The position numbers were made by a program, and so were the translations under genes. 32,206 nucleotides of DNA from Leptolyngbyaceae cyanobacterium SM2_5_2 (lineage in GTDB: Bacteria; Cyanobacteriota; Cyanobacteriia; Phormidesmidales; Phormidesmidaceae), in the NCBI GenBank assembly GCA_012031045.1, contig JAAUUR010000004.1:1-32206 (forward strand). The letters run 5' to 3'. The notes below the pieces were generated by a model. That model did no database searches and was not told the origin of the DNA. It worked only from the letters and a program-made list of their open reading frames with translations. Positions within the stretch are counted from its first letter, which is position 1, and every line of letters begins with the position of its first letter. This document shows positions 18,007 to 28,500 of this stretch, one piece after another.

Positions 18007-20399
18007 TTAGGAAGACGGGTGAAGAACCGGCTCCTTCGCGACACTCACTTTGATTTGAACGTTACTCTGAGCGTGCAAGGCCAGGCGCAGGCTGTCCCGT
18101 GCGGCTACGAATTGAGGATTCATTGCGATCGCCTGGCGATAGTGATCGATCGCTAGCTGAAGCTCACCAGCTTGCCTACACTGATGCCCCAACTCATGAT
18201 TTTGATTGGCATAAACGGCCAGTTGTTCAGGCGGTAGGGTCCCTTGCCCAAACTGCAAGTTAGCGAGGCTAATGTCAGCTTTAGCCAGGTTCGGGTCAAG
18301 AGCCTGGGCTGTTTGGTAAGCGATACTGGCCGCTTCTGGGCAGCCAGGGTGTGCTTTTTGCAGAGCCAACCCTAAGTTGTAATGGGCTTCTGCCCAGTCT
18401 GGCCTGAGCCGGGTAGCCTGGCGATAGTATTCAGCCGCCATGTCCCAGTTCCCCTGCTGTTGGTGCTGGGTGGCCAGATCATGATTCACACCGGCATACA
18501 GTTCTCGCTCTTCAGGAGATAATTGTCCCTGGGCAAAGCGGGCATTAGCAAGACTAGCGCGAATCACCGCAGAATCTGGGGCCAGGGCTAGAGCCTTTTG
18601 AAAGCAAGGGATTACCTCATCCCAGGCAACAGGTTCAGACCTTTGTAGAGTTGCGCCCAATTGATAGTGAGCGTCTGCCCAATCTGGCTGCATAGCCACA
18701 GCTTGGCGATAGTAGTCCAGGGCTGATGGGATATCGTTGGCCTGTTGCCGCCGGTGGCCCAGGGAAAAGTTCAGGGTTGCGTAGCGTTCTAGGTCAGCGG
18801 CAGGCAACCGACTTTGGGCATATAACGCATTGGCCCACATTACCTCGGCTTCGGTAGAAGCTGGGTCTAGATCTCGAGCCCGTTGATAGTAGGTAATGGC
18901 CTCATCCCAAGCCCCTTGCTGCTGGAGGGCATAACCGAGGTTCAAGTACAGGGCTAGCGTCACCACATCCGATTCTGGAGTCGTTCTCAGAGCCTGCTGA
19001 TAGGTCTCAACAGCGGCGGATAACTGCCCCTGTTGCTGATAGAGGCACCCAGACTAAACCAAACCTCAGTGTTTTCAGGCTGTAGTTTCAACAGGTGTTG
19101 GAATTGGGCCTCAGCCGCTGAATAATCTCTCTGCCGCTGCAAAAGTACAGCCAGACTATAGAGGACAGTCGGTTGACCAGGTGCCGAGGCTAAAATTTGC
19201 TGATATCGTTTTTTGGCCTCTTCTAGCTCACCTTCGCGATGGTAGACTTCAGCAATGGAGACAGCCTCCGGGATGCTTCTTGAGTTCAGAACAATGTCAT
19301 GGTATATCCAATCTTTGCGGTGGATAAGAAGCGTCGTGACGTGTCGCTCTTGAACTCCAAAGGAATATTTATACGCCTCATTTCCCATCAAAAAATCATA
19401 GGTTTCAAAGCCTTGCTCAATGGCATAGCGAATGGCTTCAGCATGAAGAATCAACCCTGGGGGAAATTCAGTAAAGCTTTCATCGCGGGCTGAGATAAAG
19501 GAGAGTAGAGTTTTCTGTGACCGATCCACGAAATGGGCCACTGCACCTACGGGGCGATCTCCGTAGTGAAGAAGGGGTAGATACAAACAATCATGCTCAA
19601 AGCAATGCCTGAGCAATGGACGCCAACTTTCTGCTATTCTGGCGCACTGATGAGCCCCTTTTCGACTTTCCCAATTGGCTTGCCATAGACTTAGCAATGC
19701 ATCAATAGCCATTTCAATGTTTTTGGCATTGGCGTAGACAATACGACATCCATCCGGGCTATTCCATTGCTCTGCCAGCCTCTTTAGCTTTTTGCGCAGA
19801 TTTTTTCGTGTACTGGCACCCAATCCCTGAACATAAAGCTCCCAATCGCTGGGTAAAGAAACGTAGGGGCAAATACTGTTATCAATTTCGTCAAGCTCGT
19901 CTTTATATATCCGCTCCCGTGCATCAACGATTTTGACCTGACTCTCTGGGAAATGGCTTAAGAAGTAGCGCCACCGAGAGCTATTGGGCTGGATGTGCTG
20001 CAACTCAATAACAGACCAGATTTCCTGATTTTGTAAGTAAGCTGCAAAGGCCACTGCCGCCTCTGACTCATAGTCAGGGATACTGATAAAACCCGGATAG
20101 TGAGAATCAGTAATTCCAGACATCCCTAACTGATTATATAAACCTAGCTCAGCATCATCTTTAGTAAAAATATTCAGCGGAAAGAATGCTACATAATCTG
20201 CTTTTGAATCTGGTCTGGCGGCTAAAATAAACCAGGGGATTCCAGCGTCACCCTGACATTTGAGATACCCATATATCCATACCCAAGACACAAAGAAGTT
20301 AACCTCAGGGGTGAGCAAGTATATCTGCTGCCAACGTTCTCTAAGGCTCTCTACCTTCTTCAAGTCATCGATAATGCTTACATCCATGGCCATGCCCAA
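18007..20399 (-). CDS. GNAT/FemAB-like (BcsL/CelD-type) acyltransferase domain fused to TPR array; single gene split by an apparent 1-nt frameshift (~19048)
   Basis: N-terminal SLRERWQQIYLLTPEVNFFVSWVWIYGYLKC...GASTRKNLRKKLKRL...GDRPVGAVAHFVDRSQKTLLSFISARDESFTEFPPGLILHAEAIRYAIEQGFETYDFLMGNEAYKYSFG; TPRs run across the ORF break (WFSLG-CLYQQQGQLSAAVETYQQALRTTPESDVVTLALYLNLGYALQQQG). Confidence 0.8.
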
Positions 20400-20554
20400 A
20401 TCCTCATCAGCTTCAGAGTAGAGCCTTTAAAGAATCTTACCTTCCATAGACCATACTTTAATGATAATTATTCCACCTATCAAAAACTGGGGAACTCAGG
20501 CGTTACTCTGGCTTAGTAACGCCTGCGATAAACTATTGAGATAGTGTGTGTCCG

Positions 20555-20860
20555 CTAAGTTCTATAAGCAGATATAGAGGTATATCTAGCCGCTGAATGT
20601 GATGTGGATCCTTCACCATAGGCAGAGGCTCTACCAAATGCATGGGCCACACTTCTACTCAAGGATGGGGCTTGAGTCGTTAATGTTGATGTACGGCCAT
20701 TGGTGAAGGTCAAAGAACCGGTTGCAATACTTGTTATTGTGCCTAGGGCAACACCATGACTAGTATAAGTGGCTCCAACAACTTGAGTACTCACCCCTCC
20801 AGCAATCAGGATGAGATCATCAATCCCTTGGAGTTCATCTAAGTCTCTGATGGTTATCAT
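20555..20860 (-). CDS. Double-glycine-leader secreted peptide (GG peptide 1)
   Basis: MITIRDLDELQGIDDLILIAGG|VSTQVVGATYTSHGVALGTITS...; Ser/Thr/Ala-rich core. Confidence 0.7.
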   Translation of the reverse strand: MITIRDLDELQGIDDLILIAGGVSTQVVGATYTSHGVALGTITSIATGSLTFTNGRTSTLTTQAPSLSRSVAHAFGRASAYGEGSTSHSAARYTSISAYRT

Positions 20861-21138
20861 AAATCCATCCTCTGAAAAACTATATTCGTTGCTCCATAAG
20901 CTATCGGCTCACTCAACTACAAAATCACAAACTTCAGCTTGGATAATTAGTGCTGCAACAGCTACTCTGATTGGAACAGGCTATACAAGAGAGGAGTTCC
21001 TAGCTAGAAATCGTAAATCGTCGCAATTTACTCAAGACTGAGCCCAAAGAGCCGCCGACAACCATCTAACATAGCCATCAGCAGCTCTTTGCGAGCTTTC
21101 TTTCTAATAGAAAGCCATAACTAGAGCCCAATTAGACT

Positions 21139-21444
21139 CTAGTACTTGTAAGAATAGCCAGAGGTAGCAGAAACAGAAGTAGCCACGGAGGAAGAAGCCT
21201 TACCTTGTAAAACAAAGGTTTCGGTGATGGCTTGGGTAGAGGTGTTCTTGCCCACAGCATCAGCGTTGGCTTGAGCACCAGCAAAGTTGCCCTTCACAAC
21301 AGTCTTACCGTAGAATTCCTTGTTGATTTTCAGATTCTCTTTGATGTCAGCAACAACAATGGTCTTAGAGGAAGGGCCAAAGTAGTAGCCGCCTTCAACG
21401 TTGGCATCAACGGTTTGCAGGTAGTTTAGGTCAGAGATAATCAT
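21139..21444 (-). CDS. Double-glycine-leader secreted peptide (GG peptide 2); likely start ATG at 21444, internal to the supplied ORF
   Basis: MIISDLNYLQTVDANVEGG|YYFGPSSKTIVVADIKENLKINKEFYGKTVVKGNFAGAQANADAVGKNTSTQAITETFVLQGKASSSVATSVSATSGYSYKY. Confidence 0.75.
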   Translation of the reverse strand: MIISDLNYLQTVDANVEGGYYFGPSSKTIVVADIKENLKINKEFYGKTVVKGNFAGAQANADAVGKNTSTQAITETFVLQGKASSSVATSVSATSGYSYKY

Positions 21445-22046
21445 GGGATTGTCCTCTTGAGAAATTTCGGTTTCTGTCAACCTGTTTGGCTGACATTTAT
21501 AAGGTAAAACTTTGATCGAATTTGTGGTTGCCAAAATGGCATTTAATTGACAGTTTTATTATGGCTAAACTCTCAAACTATTGAATTAAAAGAGATAGCT
21601 AGAATGTAGCTCTATCACTTTTCAAAATATTGATCAACCATCGCTATTTCTTAATGAACTCATAACGAAAATATTCTCGATTTGTGTTTTCTAAGCTATC
21701 CTGATAACACCCTAATATTCCAAAGCCTGACCATTAGGATGATCAGGCTTTAGATGGTATCCGGATGGGTTTAGCTTTGCAATGAGTAGACGGGCCTAAT
21801 TATTTAGGAGGCGCTATTGCCTGGGGCGGTGTCACGACTAAAAAATAGGGAGCCAGCAGATTGGCTGAAATGTAGTGGAACCTAACATTAGTAGGCTCCG
21901 CTAGATTCTGCTAGCGCACCACCCAACCTCCTAACTTAGGCTTAATAGTCCACTAGCGTGATACACCACAATCAACCAACAGAACGTTGGGCTAATACCG
22001 CAGCACATCTTATAGCATTATTGATTTATGCCCAACGGCCTAGGCC

Positions 22047-22382
22047 TTAAACAGGTCGCAAAAACCAGGCGAAACTTGGGTTTCGCATACTTGGTTCAAG
22101 AAAACCAAAGCTGACTTCACAGATTGACATCGTTGTTTCGCCATTGGCTACAGCCTGGCAGTGGGTAGATACTCCACTAGCGCCCTCCAAATACAGCGAG
22201 AATCCTTGGAATGGGCTCTCAGGTGTGTAGGAAAACACCTCAACACCATTTTCTATGATGGTGATTTTGCCTCCTTCATTGGAGATTACCAGCCCTTGGC
22301 CTACAGGCCCAGCCAGCCTTCCTCCCCGCAAAGACCGAGGACTTTCTAACAGATTTAGATGCTCAAGATCTAGAATTCTCAT
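22047..22382 (-). CDS. Double-glycine-leader secreted peptide (GG peptide 3)
   Basis: MRILDLEHLNLLESPRSLRGG|RLAGPVGQGLVISNEGGKITIIENGVEVFSYTPESPFQ... Confidence 0.7.
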   Translation of the reverse strand: MRILDLEHLNLLESPRSLRGGRLAGPVGQGLVISNEGGKITIIENGVEVFSYTPESPFQGFSLYLEGASGVSTHCQAVANGETTMSICEVSFGFLEPSMRNPSFAWFLRPV

Positions 22383-22516
22383 TGGTAATTTTTCACCCCA
22401 CGAGTAAACTACGTAGTGGTAGTTGCCCCCTCATTAACAACGGGTGTATCTCCAAGCTTCTAGAAGCGTAGCTAAGATGAGGTGTTTCTAGTTGCCAAAC
22501 TGGCAGACGTTATCTA

Positions 22517-22855
22517 CTAGTGGTTAGGTAGATCTAAGGCAATAATTCTCAGAGCATCAGAAGCGTAGCTTTTGCCCTGCTTAGCACCTTCCTTAACAAT
22601 TATTTTGTCAAACCCTGCAGCCCAGTATGAAACGTTGGCGTAGGGGTCATCGCCGGTCGCGATGGCGCTACCTTTACCTTTACCAATGGTGACCTTACCA
22701 CTCGGCACTGTACGTACCAGGGTATTAGTATCAGTCAGCGTCAGGCTATTGCTACCGCTAGCCAAAGCTTCTGCCGTTATGGCTAGAGATGCACCACCAA
22801 ACAGGGAAGTCTCGGCTGCAATGGTGTCTAAATACGACAAATCAATGATGTTCAT
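22517..22855 (-). CDS. Double-glycine-leader secreted peptide (GG peptide 4)
   Basis: MNIIDLSYLDTIAAETSLFGG|ASLAITAEALASGSNSLTLTDTNTLVRTVPSGKVTIGKGKGSAIATGDDPYANVSYW... Confidence 0.75.
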   Translation of the reverse strand: MNIIDLSYLDTIAAETSLFGGASLAITAEALASGSNSLTLTDTNTLVRTVPSGKVTIGKGKGSAIATGDDPYANVSYWAAGFDKIIVKEGAKQGKSYASDALRIIALDLPNH

Positions 22856-22872
22856 AGTGATTTCTGCGGATA

Positions 22873-23253
22873 TTAGTTCCAGCGGGACAAAATTGTACGG
22901 ATATCCACAAAGGGGTACTCTAGAAGATCTACAAAACCACCCCGTACTCGGCTAGCGCGACTGTCTAAGGAATGAAGATGGGGCAGATTCTCTACGGCGA
23001 GCGATGGCTCAGAATTGTTTTCGCTTTGGGGCTGATGCCTTTGTTTAGCCGGGCTATTTTCCTTCATCAGCCGGTTATAGGTGCGATAGGGGATGTAGTG
23101 CAGGGGATTGTACCCGGCAAACTGCAAAATGAGTAGGCAAGCCCAGGAATACTTACCGTTTAAGATGGCGTCTACCACCTGGCAAAACTGATCTTCGCTC
23201 ATGGTTCGATTGCGATCGTTGCCAAATCGAGAAACCATAGTATTCATCTCCAT
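22873..23253 (-). CDS. hetP: HetP-family protein with C-terminal GG-motif-like extension
   Basis: MSEDQFCQVVDAILNGKYSWACLLILQFAGYNPLHYIPYRTYNRLMKEN matches the conserved HetP core; C-terminal NLPHLHSLDSRASRVRGGFVDLLEYPFVDIRTI. Confidence 0.75.
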   Translation of the reverse strand: MEMNTMVSRFGNDRNRTMSEDQFCQVVDAILNGKYSWACLLILQFAGYNPLHYIPYRTYNRLMKENSPAKQRHQPQSENNSEPSLAVENLPHLHSLDSRASRVRGGFVDLLEYPFVDIRTILSRWN

Positions 23254-23318
23254 AGCTGGTGCAGTTGTTATCTGTCAGTCTGGGGAAAACCGTAAGGTCA
23301 TCTAAGGGCTAGTAAGGG

Positions 23319-24780
23319 CTAAAGACTCAGGCTATCGCGCTTTAGCTTACGTATGGGTTCCAAAATCAAGCTAATAATGCGGCGCTTGCGGACAATAATT
23401 TCGGCGGTAGCCGTTTGGCCTGCTTTAAAGGCCACGCTTTCGCCCTCGTGGGTGATGTCCGTTGCGTCGAGGGTAATCTCGACCCGGTAAACGGCCCCCA
23501 TCTGTTCATGGGCCTTGGTATCCGGTGAGATAGCGTGAACCGCGCCGGTAACAATGCCATAGTCCTGGTAGGGAAAGGCATCTAGCTTAACGTTGACCGG
23601 CATACCGGTTTTCACTAACCCTGCTTTTTCACTGGGCAGCAGGGCCGACAATACAAGGGGCGCTGTGCTGGGGGCAATTTCAGCGATGGTTTGCCCAGGC
23701 TGCAAAACCACCCCCACATTGTCAATTTCCAGCGCTGAAATAGTGCCACTGACTGGGGCAACCAGGGTTGCCTGGGCTAGCTCGGTCTGGCTGCGCTCTA
23801 GTAGAGCCTGAGTTTCTTGGATGCTGGCTTCGAGCTGGGTAGCTTCAATCTGGAGCTGCTGGAGCTGCTTAGTCGCGTCTAACTCGTTCTTTTGGGCCAT
23901 GGCCTTGGTCTGGTCGAGTTCTGCTTGTAGTTGAGCAATGGTGGCGCTAGATTGCTCTGCCATCCCCTGGGCCTGGATGATGGAACGATCCCGATCTCGC
24001 AATTCCTGTTCTACCTGAAACAGATGATCCTCAGCAAACGCTCCCCGTTCCACTAGTTTAGCCAGCCGATCCATGCGCGCTAGCTGGGCCTCGCGATCCA
24101 CCTGGAGTTGACTCAACATCCGCTCATTGGTGGCAATGGCCGCTGCTTCTTCTGCAATCGACGATTGCCGGGCGGCAATGTCAGCCCTGGAAATTGTCTG
24201 GAGGGTGCTTAAGCCCAGACGAGTTTGCTGAATTAGAGCTTTGGTTTGAGCTAGCTTTTGTCGGTAAGCATTCAGGGAATAGCTTAACCGCTCAATTTCT
24301 TTCTCAATCAGGCGCTGATCAAGCTCGGCAATGGTTTGCCCCTGATCAACATGATCCCCTTCCTTCACGGCCAGGCGAATTACTTCACCGGCAGTGGCGG
24401 GTTGCACCTGGTAAACTTCGCCCAGAGGCGCTAGCTGCCCCTGGGCTATGCTGACCTCTTCCAGGCTGCCAAACCAGGCCCAAGTGCCGACTATGGCCGT
24501 AAAAAGAATCCCTCCTAACATCAAAGTGCTGTGGCAGGGAGACAGGGGGCTGTTCCAAAACCGATTGCAGAGACTCGCTCCAAATTGCCGGAGCCACTTT
24601 GGCCGTTTCCAGCAGAGTGCTGACTTGCCCTTCGGCAGGGGCAGTGGCGGTTCCTACCCCACCCAAAATTGACCTTGCCACCTGGGGATTGAGGTCTTCC
24701 AAACCCTCCTTTGGGTGGCTCACTGGGTGAGCTTGAGCCGACTTAGGGGAGCTTTGGGAAACAAGTGTTTTCAACGTCAT
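23319..24780 (-). CDS. HlyD-family membrane fusion protein, frameshifted near the TM segment (~24525)
   Basis: MMLGGILFTAIVGTWAWFGSLEEVSIAQGQLAPLGEVYQVQPATAGEVIRLAVKEGDHVDQGQTIAELD (lipoyl half), coiled coil, LVAPVSGTISALEIDNVGVVLQPGQTIAEIAP; N-terminal cytoplasmic part MTLKTLVSQSSPKSAQAHPVSHPKEG... lies in another frame. Confidence 0.85.
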
Positions 24781-25548
24781 TGTGCTAACGCTCTAAAGGG
24801 ACTTTGAGCAAGGCCGAGCAGATCAACAGGCCTTTTCAATGAGGGCTGCTTTAGTTTGTCGAACAGCAATGGAAGGTCAATACAATCAGGGAACTAGCTG
24901 CTGAGGCCGCAAAACTAAGAGTTTATTCAAGGAAGAAATCTTATGTAAATATCCGGTCAATACTCTCTCAAATAAACCCTTAGAAATAGTCAAAAAGATT
25001 GGGAATATAGGCTTGAAAGATAAATAAATTCCTCTTAGGAAATTATAAGCTGCTGTGTGTTTAGATACAGTTTACACAGAACTGTGGGAAACACAATGCC
25101 AAAATGGCAGTTAGAGTCAGTTAAGGGATTCAAACTCTTGTGTATAGGACAGTTCCCGAATGCTACGAAAGTTGAAGTGCGACTTGAGAAAAAGCACCAA
25201 TCCATTTCTTTGTTATTTAGTTAACAAGGGATTTTGACAGAAGTTAAGCCTTATTTAATCTAATCGGTTCTATAATCACCCTTGGCTAACACGTTGATTA
25301 AATCTTACTAAATCCCCAAGACTTCTCTAAAGTCAATCAGTGGATTCATGCACGTGCTCAGTGCTTTATCATAGCGTGGCTATTCCTAATTTTTGTGTCG
25401 GCCAGACAACATAGTCTGCCAAGTCCTGATTCCGGTTGGCCAAGCCAGTACCAAAAGGCAGAAGTAAGAAGGCAAAAGGCCGAGCGGAAAGCCCAGATTT
25501 CCCAAGGGTTTCCAAATGAATAGACCGGTGGGTTATTGCTGCCTCACT

Positions 25549-28500
25549 TTAGATATCTAACTGCTGCTGGGCCAATGAATGGTACAGCCCTTTGGCCGCC
25601 ATTAACTGCTCGTGGGTGCCTTGTTCCACCAAAACACCCCGATCTAGCACCAAAATACAGTCGGCATTGCGTACGGTAGATAGGCGATGGGCGATGATAA
25701 AGGTGGTACGATCGCGGCTAATTTGCATCAGGTTGCGCTGGAACCGCCGCTCTGACTCAGTATCTAAGGAACTGGTGGCCTCGTCTAAAATCAAGATTCT
25801 AGGGTTACCCAAGAGAGCCCTGGCAATGGCAATACGCTGCCGCTGCCCACCGGAGAGCATCGATCCCCGCTCACCAACCTTAGTGTTGTAGCCCAGCGAG
25901 AGCGCCTGGATAAAGGCGTGGGCTTCCGCCAGTTTGGCCGCATCTACCGCCTGCTCCAGGGAAAAATCGTGGCGGTAGAGGGTGATGTTTTCCAGAATGG
26001 TTCCGGAGAACAAAAAGCATTCTTGGGGCACCACGCCAAGCTGGTTTCTAAGGGAATAGGGCGACACATGGCGGATATCATGGCCATCAATCAGAACTCG
26101 CCCTCGGTTAGGGTGGTACAGCCCCTCTAGCAACTTGACCAGGGTTGTCTTTCCAGAACCGCTACGCCCCACAATGGCGAGGGTTTGGCCTGGCTCTACG
26201 CGAAAGGAAAGATTTTCTAGCGTATTTTGGTCGGCCTCTTCATCGTAACGAAAGGTCACTGCTTCAAACGCCACCTCACCCTGAATTGGCGGCAACACCA
26301 GCATGGGTTGGCCCGGCGGTTCTTCGGGCTGAGCCTCAAACACATCGTTTAACCGCTCTACGGAGATAAAAATTTCTTGCAGTTCATCCCACAGATTAGC
26401 CAACATTACTACTGGCCCAAGCACGTAGCCAATCATCATGTTAAAGGCCACAAATTGGCCAATGGTAAGCTGCTCTTGAATGACCATCGAGGCTCCTAAC
26501 CAGAGCATGGCCGTGCTGCCCAGGGTGTTTACGGCCCCGTTCACGGCCCCCAGCCCAAGGCCAAACTTTTGCCCCCTAAAGGCCACGTTATTGAGCTGAG
26601 TTAACGAATCTTCCCAGCGCCATCGCACCTCCTGCTCTACCGCCGCAGATTTCACAGCTGCAATGCCGTTCATCATTTCCACCAGGTTTGAGTTTTGGTT
26701 GGCGGCTTCTTTAAAGATCTCGCGGGAAATTCTGCGCAAAAACGGGGTTGAAACCAGCGTAATGATGATGATAGGGGGAATTAGCGCCAGCACCATCAAA
26801 GTGAGTTGACGGTTATAGTGCAACATTAACCCCAAATAGACAAAACCAGTTAAAAAGCTCAACCAGGCCAGCATCACCTGCCCAATTAAAAAACGCTGGA
26901 TTTTTTGATTTTCCTGCACGCGAGTCAAAATATCTCCCACCCGGCGTGATTCGTAAAACTTTAGCGGTAGGGAAATCGCATGTTTGATAAATCCGCTGAT
27001 CATCGTGAGATCCAAGCGGATGGAAAAGTAAGCTAGCAGGTAGCCCCTCACTGTCTCCATGATGATGCCCCAGATACTGAACATCAGTAGGCCAGCGGCA
27101 AACACGTTCAGGGTTGACATACTTTTCTGCACCACCACCCGATCCAGAATGATTTGGGTAAATAGTGGTGTAACCAGGCTAAAGAGCTGAATTAGCAAGG
27201 AAATGGTAATAATCTGGAGAATTAAAGGCCGATAGGGCAGCAGCAGCTCTAGATATCGCCCCAACGACGCCTGCTGAACATCGGTAGCTCTAAAGCGCTC
27301 AGTCGGCTCTAACAACAACCCATAGCCTGTCCAATGAGTTTTAAATTCCGCTCTGGACATCACTTGCTTACCAAGGGCCGGGTCAGCCAAGGTTACGTTG
27401 CGATTGTCTATGGCATACACCACAACGTAATGATCCCCTTGCCAATGGGCAATCCAGGGATTGCGTTGCTCGGCAATGCGGCCTAGGCTGGCTCGCACCG
27501 GTCGGGCTTGAAAGCCAATATTCTCTGCCGCGCGGGCTAACCCCTTGAGGGATGCCCCGGTGCGTCCGACGTTGGCCTGTTCTCGCAGCAGGTTGATTGG
27601 CAACCGTTTGCCCCAGTAGCGCGTCACCATGGCCAGGCAGGCGGCCCCGCAATCCGATGAGCTCTGCTGCTCTACCCAGGGAAATCGATGCAGGCGATCG
27701 AGCACCCGCCGATAGAGCGGTTTCGGGAAAACTACCCTGGTTGTGCGGCGAGGCGGCTTGTCCTGCAAGCCTGGGCTAGGGGGAGAGTAGCCCATACCCT
27801 CAGAGCTAGATAATACTCCTGGTGAGCGACTAGCAGAGCCATTGGCCCCCGCCCACGGCGGTGGTTGGGCCGGGGATTGTGGGGCTAGGGATGCGTCCTG
27901 ACGCTGGGAAGATGGCTGCAGGGATAACTCTAGCTCTGCACAGGCTTCAGCTGGTAAATAGTGCACGGCCAGCTCTGTTGCCGCACGCCAGTCGGTGTTG
28001 AGGCAGGCTTCGCCCGGCCAGCTTTCTCCAACCTGCGGTGGCTGCGGGTGCTGCCCTTGAATTTGTCCAGCTCGTAACCAGAAAAGACCGTTTTTATGCT
28101 GGCTCCAGGGTTCTAAAGGAGTTTGGGCAGGAATCCGGTAATCCACAACATGGTTAACCAGGGCGCGAATTTTTGGCCCTGGCCAGTGCTGCAATGTACT
28201 TAGACCACGAAAAAATGCTGTGCGCTGATAAACCGCCGTGTGGCTGGCCAGATAGTGTCTCAGGTTAGGGCAACGCTCTAACCACTGAACCAACGTATCG
28301 CCGGGTAATCGATAGACCACTCCGGTATGGCTACCGATCACCTGATAGGGCAATGCCTTCTCAGCCAGCAGCAGGGCATCGGCCCCAAACCAGTCCCCCA
28401 CCGTCATGGCTTGGAGGGTTACAGCCCGCTTAGCCGTGGGGCTCCAGCTCAATAAACGGACTTTGCCCAGGCCGAGCAAATAAAAATCGCTCTGCAACGA

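Noticed and set aside
18987-20399. GNAT domain as the microviridin-type N-acetyltransferase of the graspetide
   Set aside because: The domain looks BcsL/FemAB-like and is fused to TPRs, far from the precursor; microviridin MvdB enzymes are small stand-alone GNATs.
22873-23253. HetP match as evidence that the organism forms heterocysts
   Set aside because: HetP-family proteins occur outside heterocyst formers; no other heterocyst genes (hetR, patS, nif) are visible here.
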